A DNA stretch of 64,000 nucleotides from JAFEDN01 sp963844565 (GTDB taxonomy: Bacteria; Pseudomonadota; Gammaproteobacteria; Coxiellales; Coxiellaceae): the NCBI GenBank assembly GCA_963844565.1, contig CAWJON010000002.1:310001-374000 (forward strand), read 5' to 3'. Numbering within the stretch: the first letter of the stretch is position 1; each line of letters opens with the position of its first letter. The position numbers were made by a program, and so were the translations under genes. Shown one piece after another: positions 1 to 7,956 of this stretch. The notes beneath the pieces were generated by a model. The model was not told the origin of the DNA and searched no databases. It saw only the letters and a list, made by a program, of their open reading frames with translations.

Positions 1-2
1 AA

Positions 3-494
3 TGGAATAGCGCTCCGAAGCTACCTAACCTCATGGCGCGAGAGAATGATAATCTAAAACAACGAAAAAGTTATACCCGAAGAGAAACTCATTATGCCAC
101 ACCAGTTTATAACCCTCGTGGTTATTATGGTCGTTTTTCTTCATTTTATCCTACTCCGCCACCGATTATGAATTATCCGTATAGTATTTATAGTTCCATT
201 CCTCCACGATTGGATAGTCATGTTGTTCAACTGCCATTACAATATCCGGATCAACCTTATCCCCAGTATCAGCAACTTGCTTCTCGTTTAACTCAGATGC
301 CCCCGGCTTTGGAAGCCAAAAGAAAGAGACAATATCATTCTATGAGCTCATCTCGGTCTACTGAGGGTTATCCAGATAAACCAAGTCGCCCTCTAAAACA
401 CCAAAATACTCGCGGATATTCTCCTAGATTTAGATTTCAAACACCTATACAGGTTCAGGCTGGCCCTACATCTTTCGTATCCTATTCTGTGTAG
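3..494 (+). CDS. Partial Pro/Tyr/Gln-rich protein, 5' end outside window
   Basis: The frame ending in TAG at 494 is open right to the left edge. The first ATG (33) has no ribosome binding site in front of it, so the gene probably begins before the window and only its C-terminal part is seen. The visible protein is low-complexity and rich in Pro, Tyr, Ser, Arg and Gln, with a run around PTPPPIMNYP and another around PDQPYPQYQQL. No membrane segment or known domain is visible. Such disordered tails occur on Legionella-type surface or effector proteins, but no function can be given. Confidence 0.5.
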   Translation, partial: WNSAPKLPNLMARENDNLKQRKSYTRRETHYATPVYNPRGYYGRFSSFYPTPPPIMNYPYSIYSSIPPRLDSHVVQLPLQYPDQPYPQYQQLASRLTQMPPALEAKRKRQYHSMSSSRSTEGYPDKPSRPLKHQNTRGYSPRFRFQTPIQVQAGPTSFVSYSV

Positions 495-690
495 AAATGA
501 GATGCTAATATTTAAATATTATTTTATTACTTAAAATCCAATAATTGGAGTAATTGCTATCAATCTACTATAAAAAAAACTGTCCTGAACTTGTTAAATA
601 TCATTAAGAGGGATAAATCGTGCATTAGCTTGAAACGCATGGGAAAACTAGCTGGGCAGGATCAAGATCACTCAGAGATCACTCAGGGTG

Positions 691-734
691 GTCGAGTCCT
701 GAATTCTTTATTATTAACGGATTCAGGACTTGAC
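691..734. repeat. Palindromic repeat, GTCAAGTCCTGAAT family
   Basis: The arms 691-704 (GTCGAGTCCTGAAT) and 721-734 (ATTCAGGACTTGAC) are inverted complements with one mismatch around a 16-base loop. The same end sequence recurs near 7184, 7869 (inverted) and 8807, so this is one member of a dispersed family of small palindromes. No T-run follows, so a simple terminator is unlikely. Confidence 0.65.
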
Positions 735-975
735 ACTCTTAATCTCAAAGTTTCTCAGATGCTAGTTAAGGAGACGGAAACCGTTAGCAGAACGATGGAT
801 AGGAACTTGCGAATGATGCAGAAAAACAATATCTTAAAAATAAGTATTACTAAAATAGAGAAGGATTTAAAAAAATTGGGTTAAGCCTCCAAATTAAACA
901 GTCCAATACTGAAAACAGCAAATCGAAGCGTATCTTTCGAGCAATTAGGTGATGAATTAAATAAACCATAAAATT

Positions 976-1078
976 CATGCCAAAATAAAGCTATACAAAT
1001 TTAATGCGCATATTTGAAATTTTAACTGATTGATCTTTTGCAATATTGAAGCAAAATAGGTGGATCTGACACTGCCAT
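976..1078. repeat. 103-bp direct repeat, copy 1
   Basis: It starts CATGCCAAAATAAAGC and ends GACACTGCCAT. It matches 3568-3670 base for base except for two substitutions and no gaps. The two copies sit in the same orientation about 2.6 kb apart, flanking the monooxygenase operon and the lipoprotein gene. The flanks outside the repeat differ. It could be a small mobile element remnant or a substrate for recombination. Confidence 0.8.
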
Positions 1079-1142
1079 TCTGTGGATATTGAAAAGCATT
1101 GATAGCGATAGGGATAGCAATAGGATTTTTTTTGTCAATTTT

Positions 1143-1427
1143 TCAGGCCTGACCCTGATGACCTAAAATAATACTTTCATTAATAAGTGATACCACCGAT
1201 CGTGCAACAGGTCTTAAAAAAAACATCCCGACTTGACCGGTACAGATTCCTAATCCAGTATCCAACATTTGATCACTGATTAAGGCTCTTCTACGTATGA
1301 ATCGAGGAGCAAAACAAAGCATGAATAAAGCTCCATTAAACCCAAAATTGAATTGATGGAGTATACCGATGGTAAGTCCGACCAATAAACAGATTGTTCT
1401 ATTAGGAAGAAGAGGATTTTGTCTCAT
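1143..1427 (-). CDS. Small membrane protein coupled to monooxygenase
   Basis: A 94-aa protein starting MRQNPLLPNRT. Its ATG overlaps the stop of the upstream monooxygenase in an ATGA arrangement, with GGAG just before it, which argues for translational coupling. The longer frame to 1550 lies inside the monooxygenase gene and has no such signal. Two hydrophobic stretches (about residues 12-38 and 56-72) suggest a small membrane protein. No family is recognised. Its coupling suggests it works with the flavoprotein, perhaps anchoring it or acting in the same pathway. Confidence 0.6.
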   Translation of the reverse strand: MRQNPLLPNRTICLLVGLTIGILHQFNFGFNGALFMLCFAPRFIRRRALISDQMLDTGLGICTGQVGMFFLRPVARSVVSLINESIILGHQGQA

Positions 1428-2671
1428 ATTATCTCCATTGTGGGATCGTATTTTTTTGACCAATGACCAGGGTTCATATTGGAAAACAACCCGGTTTTGA
1501 TACCCGCCAATAATTGCGCCGCTATTTTTTGAGTGATGGGAACTTTGCACGCCATGCCACCGATTAAGTCACGTAGTTTAGCAAATAACATGCTGTGAGA
1601 TTGAAAAAATGGCGTAAGCATTCGGCTTGCCATCTGATAAAATGCAATGTGTTTTTGGCGCTGTTGCTGATAAGTAATTAAAGCTTGGGATACAGAGTTT
1701 GCCTGACTGACACACTCCGCTAAAATATAAGCATCCATTAAGGCTAAATTAGCGCCTTGACCCAGTTGTGGACTGGTGCAATGCGCCGCGTCACCAATAA
1801 ACACTAAATTACGCGTAAAACATTGACTCAAAATAACATCATGATAAGAAGCTAACGTCAAATCCTCGTGTGTGTTAAATTGAGAGACCAGCGATTCACA
1901 TTCCGGCCATAACGAAATCACATAGCGTTGCCAAATTATTAATTCCTCCGCCCGCCATTTAGGATATTGATTGACAGGCATGCTCCAAAAAAACGCTGCA
2001 CTGGTACAATTATCGCCTGGTAATCGACCGACCGGCAATACCCCGATCATATGATCAGCATTTTTATAGCGTTGCTCTAATGTATCTAAACGAAATTGAT
2101 TATCTTGCAGCTTAACGATTGCCCAAATGGCCCCAAAGGAATAGAGCTTGTCTAATTTAACGTGAGCATATTTTTTTCTAAGCTGAGATTTAGCGCCGGA
2201 GCAATCGACAATCAAATCATATGGTCCTTCCCTTCCCTCGGCATCATTCAATATATAAACTTGATCTTTAATCCATTCGATATGCGTAATAGTATTAGCG
2301 GAGATAACCTTGACATTAGATTGTTGTACTCTATGATTGAGTGCATTAAATAAATTATTGCGATAAACACCGACGCCAAACAAGTGCGGAGCAAGATGGT
2401 GATAGCGGATATCTAATGTCGCCCATTGACTACCACAGCTTTTGCCTTGCAGACGGTTGATAATACTACCGCCGTCAATTATGGGCTGGTCTAAATCTAA
2501 CAAGGATAATACCGACAATCCGGTCGGCTGCAATAATAAACCCGCGCCTAAGGGTTTGGGCACGAGAAATTTTTCATATAGCGTAACTTGATGCCCCTTT
2601 TTTCGTAACAATGCTGCAGCAGCAAGTCCGGCTATGCCGGCGCCGATAATAGCGATATTTAAATCATCCAC
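1424..2671 (-). CDS. FAD-dependent monooxygenase
   Basis: A 415-aa flavoprotein of the aromatic hydroxylase/UbiH-like class (FAD_binding_3), which uses NAD(P)H and O2 to hydroxylate an aromatic or polyketide-like substrate. The N-terminus has the dinucleotide fold motif GAGIAG (about residue 11) followed by the acidic end of strand 2 (YEKF). The second FAD motif, FIGDAAHCTSPQLGQG, lies near residue 290. Length is typical of single-component hydroxylases. The C-terminus (about 350-410) carries hydrophobic helices that may touch the membrane. It is the first gene of a two-gene unit with the small membrane protein. The substrate cannot be told from sequence. Confidence 0.85.
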   Translation of the reverse strand: MDDLNIAIIGAGIAGLAAAALLRKKGHQVTLYEKFLVPKPLGAGLLLQPTGLSVLSLLDLDQPIIDGGSIINRLQGKSCGSQWATLDIRYHHLAPHLFGVGVYRNNLFNALNHRVQQSNVKVISANTITHIEWIKDQVYILNDAEGREGPYDLIVDCSGAKSQLRKKYAHVKLDKLYSFGAIWAIVKLQDNQFRLDTLEQRYKNADHMIGVLPVGRLPGDNCTSAAFFWSMPVNQYPKWRAEELIIWQRYVISLWPECESLVSQFNTHEDLTLASYHDVILSQCFTRNLVFIGDAAHCTSPQLGQGANLALMDAYILAECVSQANSVSQALITYQQQRQKHIAFYQMASRMLTPFFQSHSMLFAKLRDLIGGMACKVPITQKIAAQLLAGIKTGLFSNMNPGHWSKKYDPTMEII

Positions 2672-2837
2672 TTTTTTATTTCTCTATGGTGTTGTTCTGA
2701 CTGTAATACCATACATAATAAGAGGTTTTAGAAAGAGCGTACAGCTTAGAGTTAGGCAAATATGCCAGGCTGACTCTAATGGCACTAACTTAAGGATATC
2801 AATTTTTTGAAAAACGGTCTAAATAGCTATATTTATC

Positions 2838-2865
2838 CTGGATTCTTGCCTTCGCAAGAATGACA
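2838..2865. repeat. Short palindrome, GGATTC..GAATGACA family
   Basis: ATTCTTGC (2842-2849) and GCAAGAAT (2854-2861) form a perfect stem around CTTC, preceded by CTGG and followed by GACA. The same layout, with a different stem sequence, is seen at 11041-11084. The surrounding gap (2672-2995) otherwise shows only the promoter regions of the flanking divergent genes. Confidence 0.6.
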
Positions 2866-2995
2866 ATTACCTTTAATACCATTGTATTGAATGAAGATCG
2901 ACTTCTGCATATAATTTCATAATCCCCTCCTGATGGATGTTGGTTTAAAACAAATATTTATTGATTATCAGGCCTACACTTATGAAGGAATTTAC

Positions 2996-3475
2996 ATGAA
3001 AAAAATTTACAGCAATTTAGGTGTTATAGTAGTCAGCATTGCAACCTTGGCTGGTTGTAGTGTTTTAGCTAAGTTGCAAATTCAGAAAAAGCAACTTGCT
3101 GATGGTAGTCCAGTGAGTGTTGCGATAAATTTGTACCCGACGCCCAGCTGGAATTGCACCCCAGCTGGGGTAATGCAGTCTTATAATTGGGTACAGCTGC
3201 AAACAGAAGGCGCTTATAGTTTTAAAGGAGATGTTGGTGTATTAACTGACAAAGCATTAGCCTACGCTAATCAAGCACACCTTAAAATTAATTACATTAA
3301 TTTACACATTCCTAATCAACAAACGCTCACTACTGGAGCAGGCCCTATAACTTCAAGCACAGTGGTAAATCAGAACGCGCAAGCAACAGCCAGTTATTAT
3401 TTGTGTCAGCGTATTAATCCTGAAGGCAAAGTGGGTGGAGTAACAAACCAAGACTTATCAATAACAGCTGGTTAA
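2996..3475 (+). CDS. Putative lipoprotein
   Basis: The start is placed at ATG 2996 because AAGGA lies just upstream and the protein then begins with a clean lipoprotein signal: MKK, a hydrophobic stretch and the lipobox LAGC at about residues 13-16. The mature part has 140-odd residues, with two further cysteines (WNCTPAG and YYLCQR) that could pair in the periplasm. A Thr/Val/Gln-rich C-terminus follows. No family is recognised. It stands alone, transcribed away from the monooxygenase. Confidence 0.7.
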   Translation: MKKIYSNLGVIVVSIATLAGCSVLAKLQIQKKQLADGSPVSVAINLYPTPSWNCTPAGVMQSYNWVQLQTEGAYSFKGDVGVLTDKALAYANQAHLKINYINLHIPNQQTLTTGAGPITSSTVVNQNAQATASYYLCQRINPEGKVGGVTNQDLSITAG

Positions 3476-3567
3476 AAACTAATCCCTCTATGTTGAGGTG
3501 CTATTTTAAACATAAAATTAAATACCCCAATTATCTTGATTTTAACTAAAGGACTATTATGAAAAAA

Positions 3568-3670
3568 CATGCCAAAATAAAGCTGTACAAATTTAATGCG
3601 CATATTTCAAATTTTAACTGATTGATCTTTTGCAATATTGAAGCAAAATAGGTGGATCTGACACTGCCAT
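3568..3670. repeat. 103-bp direct repeat, copy 2
   Basis: Matches 976-1078 at 101 of 103 positions. In this copy the repeat is entered by a tiny frame (3559-3621, ATG with AAGGA upstream) that stops after 20 codons, so the repeat may have landed in the first codons of an older gene. The surrounding gap 3476-3809 otherwise holds only the arsenic-type promoter at its right end. Confidence 0.8.
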
Positions 3671-3755
3671 CCATTGGGGTGCATCAAACGGAGGTCTGAG
3701 TAAATGTCACGCGCCATGTTTTTAACCTCAAAATAAATATTTTACTATCGAATTC

Positions 3756-3794
3756 TTGACAAGATTATCTATTATTTCTATTATACTAGAAATA
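3756..3794 (+). promoter_or_regulatory. Promoter with ArsR-type operator
   Basis: TTGACA (3756-3761) and TATTAT (3779-3784) are separated by 17 bases, a strong sigma-70 layout. A perfect inverted repeat, TATTTCTA (3773-3780) and TAGAAATA (3787-3794) around six bases, covers the -10 box. This is where an ArsR repressor would be expected to sit. The short ArsR gene starts 15 bases downstream. Confidence 0.65.
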
Positions 3795-3809
3795 TAGAAG
3801 GGCTTCACG

Positions 3810-4007
3810 ATGAATGAGATTGCTTCTCATATTCACATTCCTAACTCAACTCTTACGCATCATATCAAATTATTGGAACAAGCAGGATTGATTGAAAGAC
3901 GACATGAAGCGCAAAACATACGTTGCCTGATTAAAATTAATGTCATTAAATCGCTTTCCAATTTTTTGCTGGAAGAGTGCTGCAGTGGCTCAAGCCAAAC
4001 CTGCTAG
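3810..4007 (+). pseudogene. arsR: N-terminally shortened ArsR-family repressor
   Basis: The 65 residues contain the recognition part of an ArsR winged helix (NEIASHIHIPNSTLTHHIKLL, read as two pieces around residue 2-22), the wing, and a cysteine-rich tail ending CCSGSSQTC, as in metalloid-sensing ArsR proteins linked to acr3. Intact ArsR proteins run to about 100 residues; the first helices of the dimer/DNA domain are missing here. GAAGGG precedes the ATG. The intact promoter and dyad upstream show this was an arsenic-regulated operon. Dimerisation is doubtful, so I treat it as degraded. Confidence 0.6.
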
Positions 4008-4265
4008 ATGAATTCGCCGATGGAAAAATCTAAACAACTTAATTTTTTTGACCGCTATTTAACAGTGTGGATTCTCCTCTGCATTGTCGCAGGGATTGCC
4101 TGCGGAAAATATGTACCTGGCGTTATTCATGCTTTAGGAAAGCTAGAAGTAGCTCAAGTAAACCTACCTGTGGGTATTCTAATTTGGAGTCGAGGGGGTC
4201 AGGCTTGGCATATTGACACTTTACTCTCCTTTGAAACTTTCAATATGCCAAGCCTGACCCCCTAG
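4008..4265 (+). pseudogene. acr3: acr3 arsenite efflux gene, truncated by palindrome
   Basis: The first 60 or so residues match the start of Acr3/ArsB-type arsenite permeases: FFDRYLTVWILLCIVAG, then VPGVIHALGKLEV and QVNLPVGILIW. A family member continues for about 300 further residues with ten membrane helices. Here the frame runs directly into the 69-bp palindrome at 4194-4262 and stops. No acr3-like reading frame resumes after it. The gene overlaps the end of the ArsR remnant, the usual operon order. Arsenite export from this locus should be lost. Confidence 0.7.
4194..4262. repeat. 69-bp perfect palindromic element
   Basis: Arms of 23 bases (4194-4216 and 4240-4262) are exact inverted complements around a 23-base centre. 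The outer ends read GGGGGTCAGGCTTGG and CCAAGCCTGACCCCC. It lies inside acr3 and ends it. Size and symmetry suit a REP/MITE-like mobile palindrome, possibly moved by a Y1 transposase elsewhere in the genome. No clear target duplication is seen. Confidence 0.75.
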
Positions 4266-4351
4266 ATGTCGTTATGGGACATCCTGATCTCTGAAATATA
4301 AAAACATTAGGTTGTTTTTATAGGGCAATTATTAATTATATGGAGCTTTAA

Positions 4352-5618
4352 ATGCTTAAACAATATCTTACTCAATTCTTTACCAATATCGAAATGTTAA
4401 GAGACTATGCAGATTTTAGCGAAAAGAATCTTCTTAAGTATCTAATCGAAAACGTTAAAGGTATGGCGCCAGCTCTTACTGAACTACAAAAATCAATTAA
4501 AGAAACACCTTCAGAAGCAGGATCGAAGATTGAGACTCTTTTAGTCCAAATAAATCAGATATTCGGAGAAGACCCTAAATTAAATCAAGCGAATGGTTTG
4601 TCCAATCTTAACATACTGGAAACCGCATTAAAAATTAAAGAAAAGATTAGTCATCTCGAACGAAAATCTCTACAACGAACACACGTATATAATAGCACTC
4701 TCGTTAGTCTAATAAGTACTATTGAGCATTTTACACTAACCTTACTTCACCATTACTATGATAAATATCCTGATTCAATATTGGGATCAGAAAAAAGTCA
4801 GCTAAGTTTCAGAGAATTAAAAGATTTTGATTCAATACAAGATGCAGCCAAATATTTAATTGAAAGGCATGTGGAAAATTTACTAAGGGGTAATTTTTCA
4901 GATTGGATTACATATTTTAGAAAAGAAATTAAATTGCCAATAGAAAGAATAGATTGTCATTTAAAACATTTAGAAGAGATTTATCAAACAAGAAACCATT
5001 TTAGTACATAATGGTGGAAAAATAAATAAAATTTACTTAAATAAAGTAGATAAAATTTTTAGTGAAAAAAAACATTTGGGTGAAAAAATTAATATTAATA
5101 AAAAGTATTTATATGATTCAATTTATAAATTCGAACTATGTTATACTATCATTGCGCTAGAATTTTGGAAAAAAATATATCCCACTGACCAGCATAGAGG
5201 TGAATACATAAGGGAATTATCACATGATTATCTCTTGCAAGCAAGATGGGAAATGGTAATCACAATATGTTTAATCGCAATAGAAGATAAAAAATTATTA
5301 GAAACAACAAGACTTTCTTGTAAAATTAATTATTGGCAGGCGATGAAATGTTCAGGGAAATTCAATGAGATTGAAGCTGAAATAAAGGATTCCGACTTTT
5401 CGGCAAAAGATAAGATTTTTACATTAGCTAGATTAATCCTTTTAGATAGGGAAGAAAAAGCTTTAAAGTTGTTAAGCAACTTAGTGGAATCGGGGAATTT
5501 AAATAAAAATTCCCTTAAAACATGGTTTCTATTTAATGATATAAAAAAACTTCCGGAATTTAAAAAAATTTTAGATAAAATCCCAATTCAGGAAGATGTT
5601 CTAATTACCGTTAATTAA
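4352..5618 (+). pseudogene. HEPN-domain protein, frameshifted within catalytic motif
   Basis: Two frames (4352-5011 and the frame running into 5618) join into one 421-aa protein if one base near 5003 is skipped. The joined junction reads TRNHFVHNGGKINKIYL, the Rx4H signature of HEPN ribonuclease-like domains followed by the usual VHNxG pattern. As written, the stop at 5009-5011 separates the motif arginine from its histidine. The second frame has only a TTG start without a ribosome binding site, supporting a single original gene. The first ATG has GGAG upstream. The N-terminus (1-120) is helical, and the C-terminus (about 230-421) resembles helical repeats. HEPN proteins of this kind act in toxin-antitoxin or antiphage systems. 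The gene is either inactivated or carries a sequencing error. Confidence 0.7.
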
Positions 5619-6004
5619 GTTTAAATAAAGCATCTAAAAAATTAACTTAGAAGTTATAGGGTATTCGTCTCTGGGATAGGCGGGGTCAAATCCGACATAA
5701 ATTTCAAATTTAAATTTCAAAAACTTTTCTTTTATAAAACGGTCATGCTTGTCACCAGTAGCTTAGGGTCAGGATATTTTGATCAGAATTTATTCTGCTG
5801 TCTTGTCAGGCATGATGAGTTTTTAACATCTACTTTATTGATTTTTAAGTATTTTTAGTCGGCTCTGTCATGCTGGACACCTATATCTTGGGTTGCGTGA
5901 CGCTGAAATAATCGTGCCAGGCTTGTCAGCTTGACAAGCCTGGCACCAATTGTACTTCTAGTCGCACTCTGACACCTTTTATGCGTCGACACCAACACTT
6001 TTAC
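5619..6004. other. Gene-free gap with perfect hairpin
   Basis: No coding frame is convincing here. At 5914-5928 and 5932-5946 lies a perfect 15-base inverted repeat (GTGCCAGGCTTGTCA) with a 3-base loop. It is not followed by a T-run, so it is more like the REP-type palindromes in the window than a terminator. Related half-motifs (GTCATGCTTGTCACC, GTCATGCTGGACACC) occur near 5747 and 5867, as if several copies have eroded. Confidence 0.55.
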
Positions 6005-6733
6005 TCAATCAATCTTTAAAAATTGTACATTTAAATTTTTTATCTCCGAATATTTCAGTACAAAATAATCGCCATCTATGGGATAAAATCGTTTTGTTAA
6101 ACTGGATTCAGGCTCTTCGTCAAAATTTTTATCATTTTCAATTTCTCGACGCATAGCACTAGTCAATACTAATCTATCAATATTGCCATCGCCATTAAAA
6201 AAAAATTTTTTCAAAATACCAATATACAAATGGCATTTTCCACCCATTTCCATAATAGCAGCTATTTGCACACCATTTGGTTTACCATCTTCCCATTCAT
6301 AACCTTTAAAAAGATAATACCATGGGCTGTCTATTTCAAAAATTGAATATTTGTCCCACTCAAATCGAATGATTAAAAATCGAAGAAGATAACCGCAGAG
6401 GTAAGCTAGTAAATAAACTACAAGTAGATAAATAGCAAAAAAAAATAACTGATGCGTTGTTAAAGATGTTATTGCTGCGGAATATTCTTTGTCTTGTACT
6501 CCAGAGATTAAAATCAGAAGTGGCCATTTATTCAGAGAAGAATGTACAAAGGAAACTACCACTACTAATCCAATCATATGTAAAATCACAGTGACCACAG
6601 TACTAATAATAGTTTTATTGGTGAAGGGAACGTAGGCTAAGGGAGTATCTTCAATTTTATAAAACGCAGAATTGAAAATCAATCCTGGCAGGATCAAAAG
6701 AAAAATTAGTAAAGCTGGAAAAGCGATATTCAT
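6005..6733 (-). CDS. Membrane protein, possibly DUF6338-like
   Basis: A 242-aa protein. Three hydrophobic stretches (about 4-24, 40-70 and 92-118) are followed by a soluble C-terminal domain of about 120 residues. The pattern of N-terminal helices opening with a PGLIF-type segment, plus a cytosolic beta-rich tail, recalls DUF6338 proteins, but I am not certain. It is the second gene after a 57-aa reading frame 15 bases upstream. Position between two HEPN genes suggests it may belong to a defence-type neighbourhood, which is an inference from context only. Confidence 0.55.
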   Translation of the reverse strand: MNIAFPALLIFLLILPGLIFNSAFYKIEDTPLAYVPFTNKTIISTVVTVILHMIGLVVVVSFVHSSLNKWPLLILISGVQDKEYSAAITSLTTHQLFFFAIYLLVVYLLAYLCGYLLRFLIIRFEWDKYSIFEIDSPWYYLFKGYEWEDGKPNGVQIAAIMEMGGKCHLYIGILKKFFFNGDGNIDRLVLTSAMRREIENDKNFDEEPESSLTKRFYPIDGDYFVLKYSEIKNLNVQFLKID

Positions 6734-6748
6734 CCTGAATTGATGCCC

Positions 6749-6922
6749 TTATCTATTTTTTTTAGGCTCCGCAGTCATGAACTGAACTTTATAGTGTTTT
6801 TCACCTACAGTAATCTCCGCACTTTTGGTAGCATCTGATTTTGACATTACTTTTTGTAATTCTTTTCTACCCTGTGGATCCTGAAGAATTTTACGCAATT
6901 TATCGCTCATTATCGCCCGCAT
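6749..6922 (-). CDS. 57-aa basic protein
   Basis: Starts MRAIMSDKLRK and ends EPKKNR. AGAGGTGAG lies 4 bases before the ATG, and a stop follows after 57 codons. It is 15 bases upstream of the membrane protein gene on the same strand, so the two are probably co-transcribed. The protein is charged and contains a predicted helix (LRKILQDPQGRKELQKVM) then a short beta hairpin (EITVGEKHYKVQF). Small size and pairing are compatible with an accessory or antitoxin role, but nothing identifies it. Confidence 0.6.
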   Translation of the reverse strand: MRAIMSDKLRKILQDPQGRKELQKVMSKSDATKSAEITVGEKHYKVQFMTAEPKKNR

Positions 6923-7182
6923 AATCTCACCTCTTATGTATAATTATAGCAAAGAACATATTTTTATACAAGATAACATATACTTACATTTTCATCTGAT
7001 TTTATTAAAGTCTTTAAAAACTTTAAAGTCTTATATGTTTTTGATTATCTAGCCAATCCTAGAAAAAAACAAGCCAGTAGTGACATATATGTATCGCTTA
7101 ACAAACAGGTGATAACTTCCGAATAGCGGTGTTTCATCAGATATTTCAATAAAGGTTTCTTATAGATCATAGGGACAGATGG

Positions 7183-7240
7183 TGTCAAGTCTTGAATCGT
7201 GAGTATTGGAATTGCGTTCACAATTCAGGATTGCCTGTCC
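7183..7240. repeat. Dispersed repeat, copy A
   Basis: Begins GTCAAGTCTTGAATCGTGAG and runs to GCCTGTCC. Its reverse complement aligns along most of its length with 7818-7869. The two inverted copies bracket the gene at 7330-7701. Ends match the palindrome family seen at 691 and 8807. The rest of the gap 6923-7329 shows no gene. Confidence 0.55.
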
Positions 7241-7329
7241 TAAACGATCTATACCTGAATCAATAAGCTCTTGAGTCGCATAATTGCAAAGTGTTAAACT
7301 TAAGGTTGGCTTAAAGAAAGGATTAGAAT

Positions 7330-7701
7330 ATGCAAAATTTGAATGATGATCTTATAAAACAAATTTCAAATAACACTTTTAAAGAAAGAGAGCTATCCCT
7401 AAAAATCGATGAAAAGTGTCTAGACTCTGTGACGGGTTTAGTCGAGGCTCTGAAAAATAATAATACAGTTGAGCGTATTACTTTAGAATGCAATTTAAAT
7501 AGTATCCCTGACTCTAAGGAGGGGGATGATTTTAGTCAATTTGCTCCTGATATCCGAGACGATCTTTGGAGAAAGTTTTATGACATTTTACGTGTCAATC
7601 GTATCATATCTATGCTGTGTTTCAGATACACACGTGGTAGCCATTGGCTTGAGGAAAAGTATGGGCGTTTTGTACCAAAGGAAAAATCAAATAATTGTTA
7701 G
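7330..7701 (+). CDS. Short protein with one LRR-like segment
   Basis: A 123-aa protein with AAAGGA a few bases before its ATG. Residues 33-58 (SVTGLVEALKNNNTVERITL) look like one repeat of a ribonuclease-inhibitor-type leucine-rich array, the kind seen in Legionellales effectors. Only one repeat is present, so it may be a fragment of a larger LRR protein or a small independent gene. Its tail (FRYTRGSHWLEEKYG) is not recognised. It is bracketed by inverted repeat copies, which may have moved or isolated it. Confidence 0.5.
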   Translation: MQNLNDDLIKQISNNTFKERELSLKIDEKCLDSVTGLVEALKNNNTVERITLECNLNSIPDSKEGDDFSQFAPDIRDDLWRKFYDILRVNRIISMLCFRYTRGSHWLEEKYGRFVPKEKSNNC

Positions 7702-7817
7702 TTAGTGTCCAATAAATGTAATAGAGGTCGGTCTTGAGAGATTAGCGGTTTTCAAAAAATAGTGAATAAAGCGTCAACATTTTAGGCCTGAGGCCGTAAT
7801 CTATAGGATTAGAGAGT

Positions 7818-7869
7818 TAAATCTGGATTGTGCACGCAATTCCTATGCTCTCACAATTCTAGGCTTGAC
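7818..7869. repeat. Dispersed repeat, copy B (inverted to copy A)
   Basis: Shares GGATTGTGCACGCAATTCC and a terminal GGCTTGAC with the reverse complement of 7183-7240, with scattered mismatches and a gap. Inverted placement around the LRR-like gene suggests insertion or inversion events. Confidence 0.5.
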
Positions 7870-7956
7870 TCTATAAACATAAATCGAGGTTGAAACTAAT
7901 GAATCTTTATTTGGTAAATAAAAATTTATACTTTCAGGTTGATTAAGGAGAGAAAT

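Larger units (their letters stand above)
495..1142. other. Gene-poor gap with repeats
   Basis: This 650-bp stretch carries no gene I can defend. A 97-codon frame (591-884, TTG start, no ribosome binding site) runs straight through a palindromic repeat at 691-734 and is probably not a gene. The right half holds the first copy of a 103-bp direct repeat (976-1078). The gap separates the truncated left-edge gene from the converging monooxygenase operon. Confidence 0.5.

Noticed and set aside
591..884. 97-codon frame on the plus strand
   Set aside because: It starts at TTG without a ribosome binding site, crosses a palindromic repeat and has no recognisable domain.
3559..3621. 20-codon frame with a good ribosome binding site leading into the 103-bp repeat
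   Set aside because: Too short and created by the repeat boundary; the same frame in the other repeat copy stops earlier.
5914..5946. Perfect hairpin read as a terminator
   Set aside because: No T-run follows on either side and it lies about 300 bases from the nearest upstream stop; repeat-like nature fits better.
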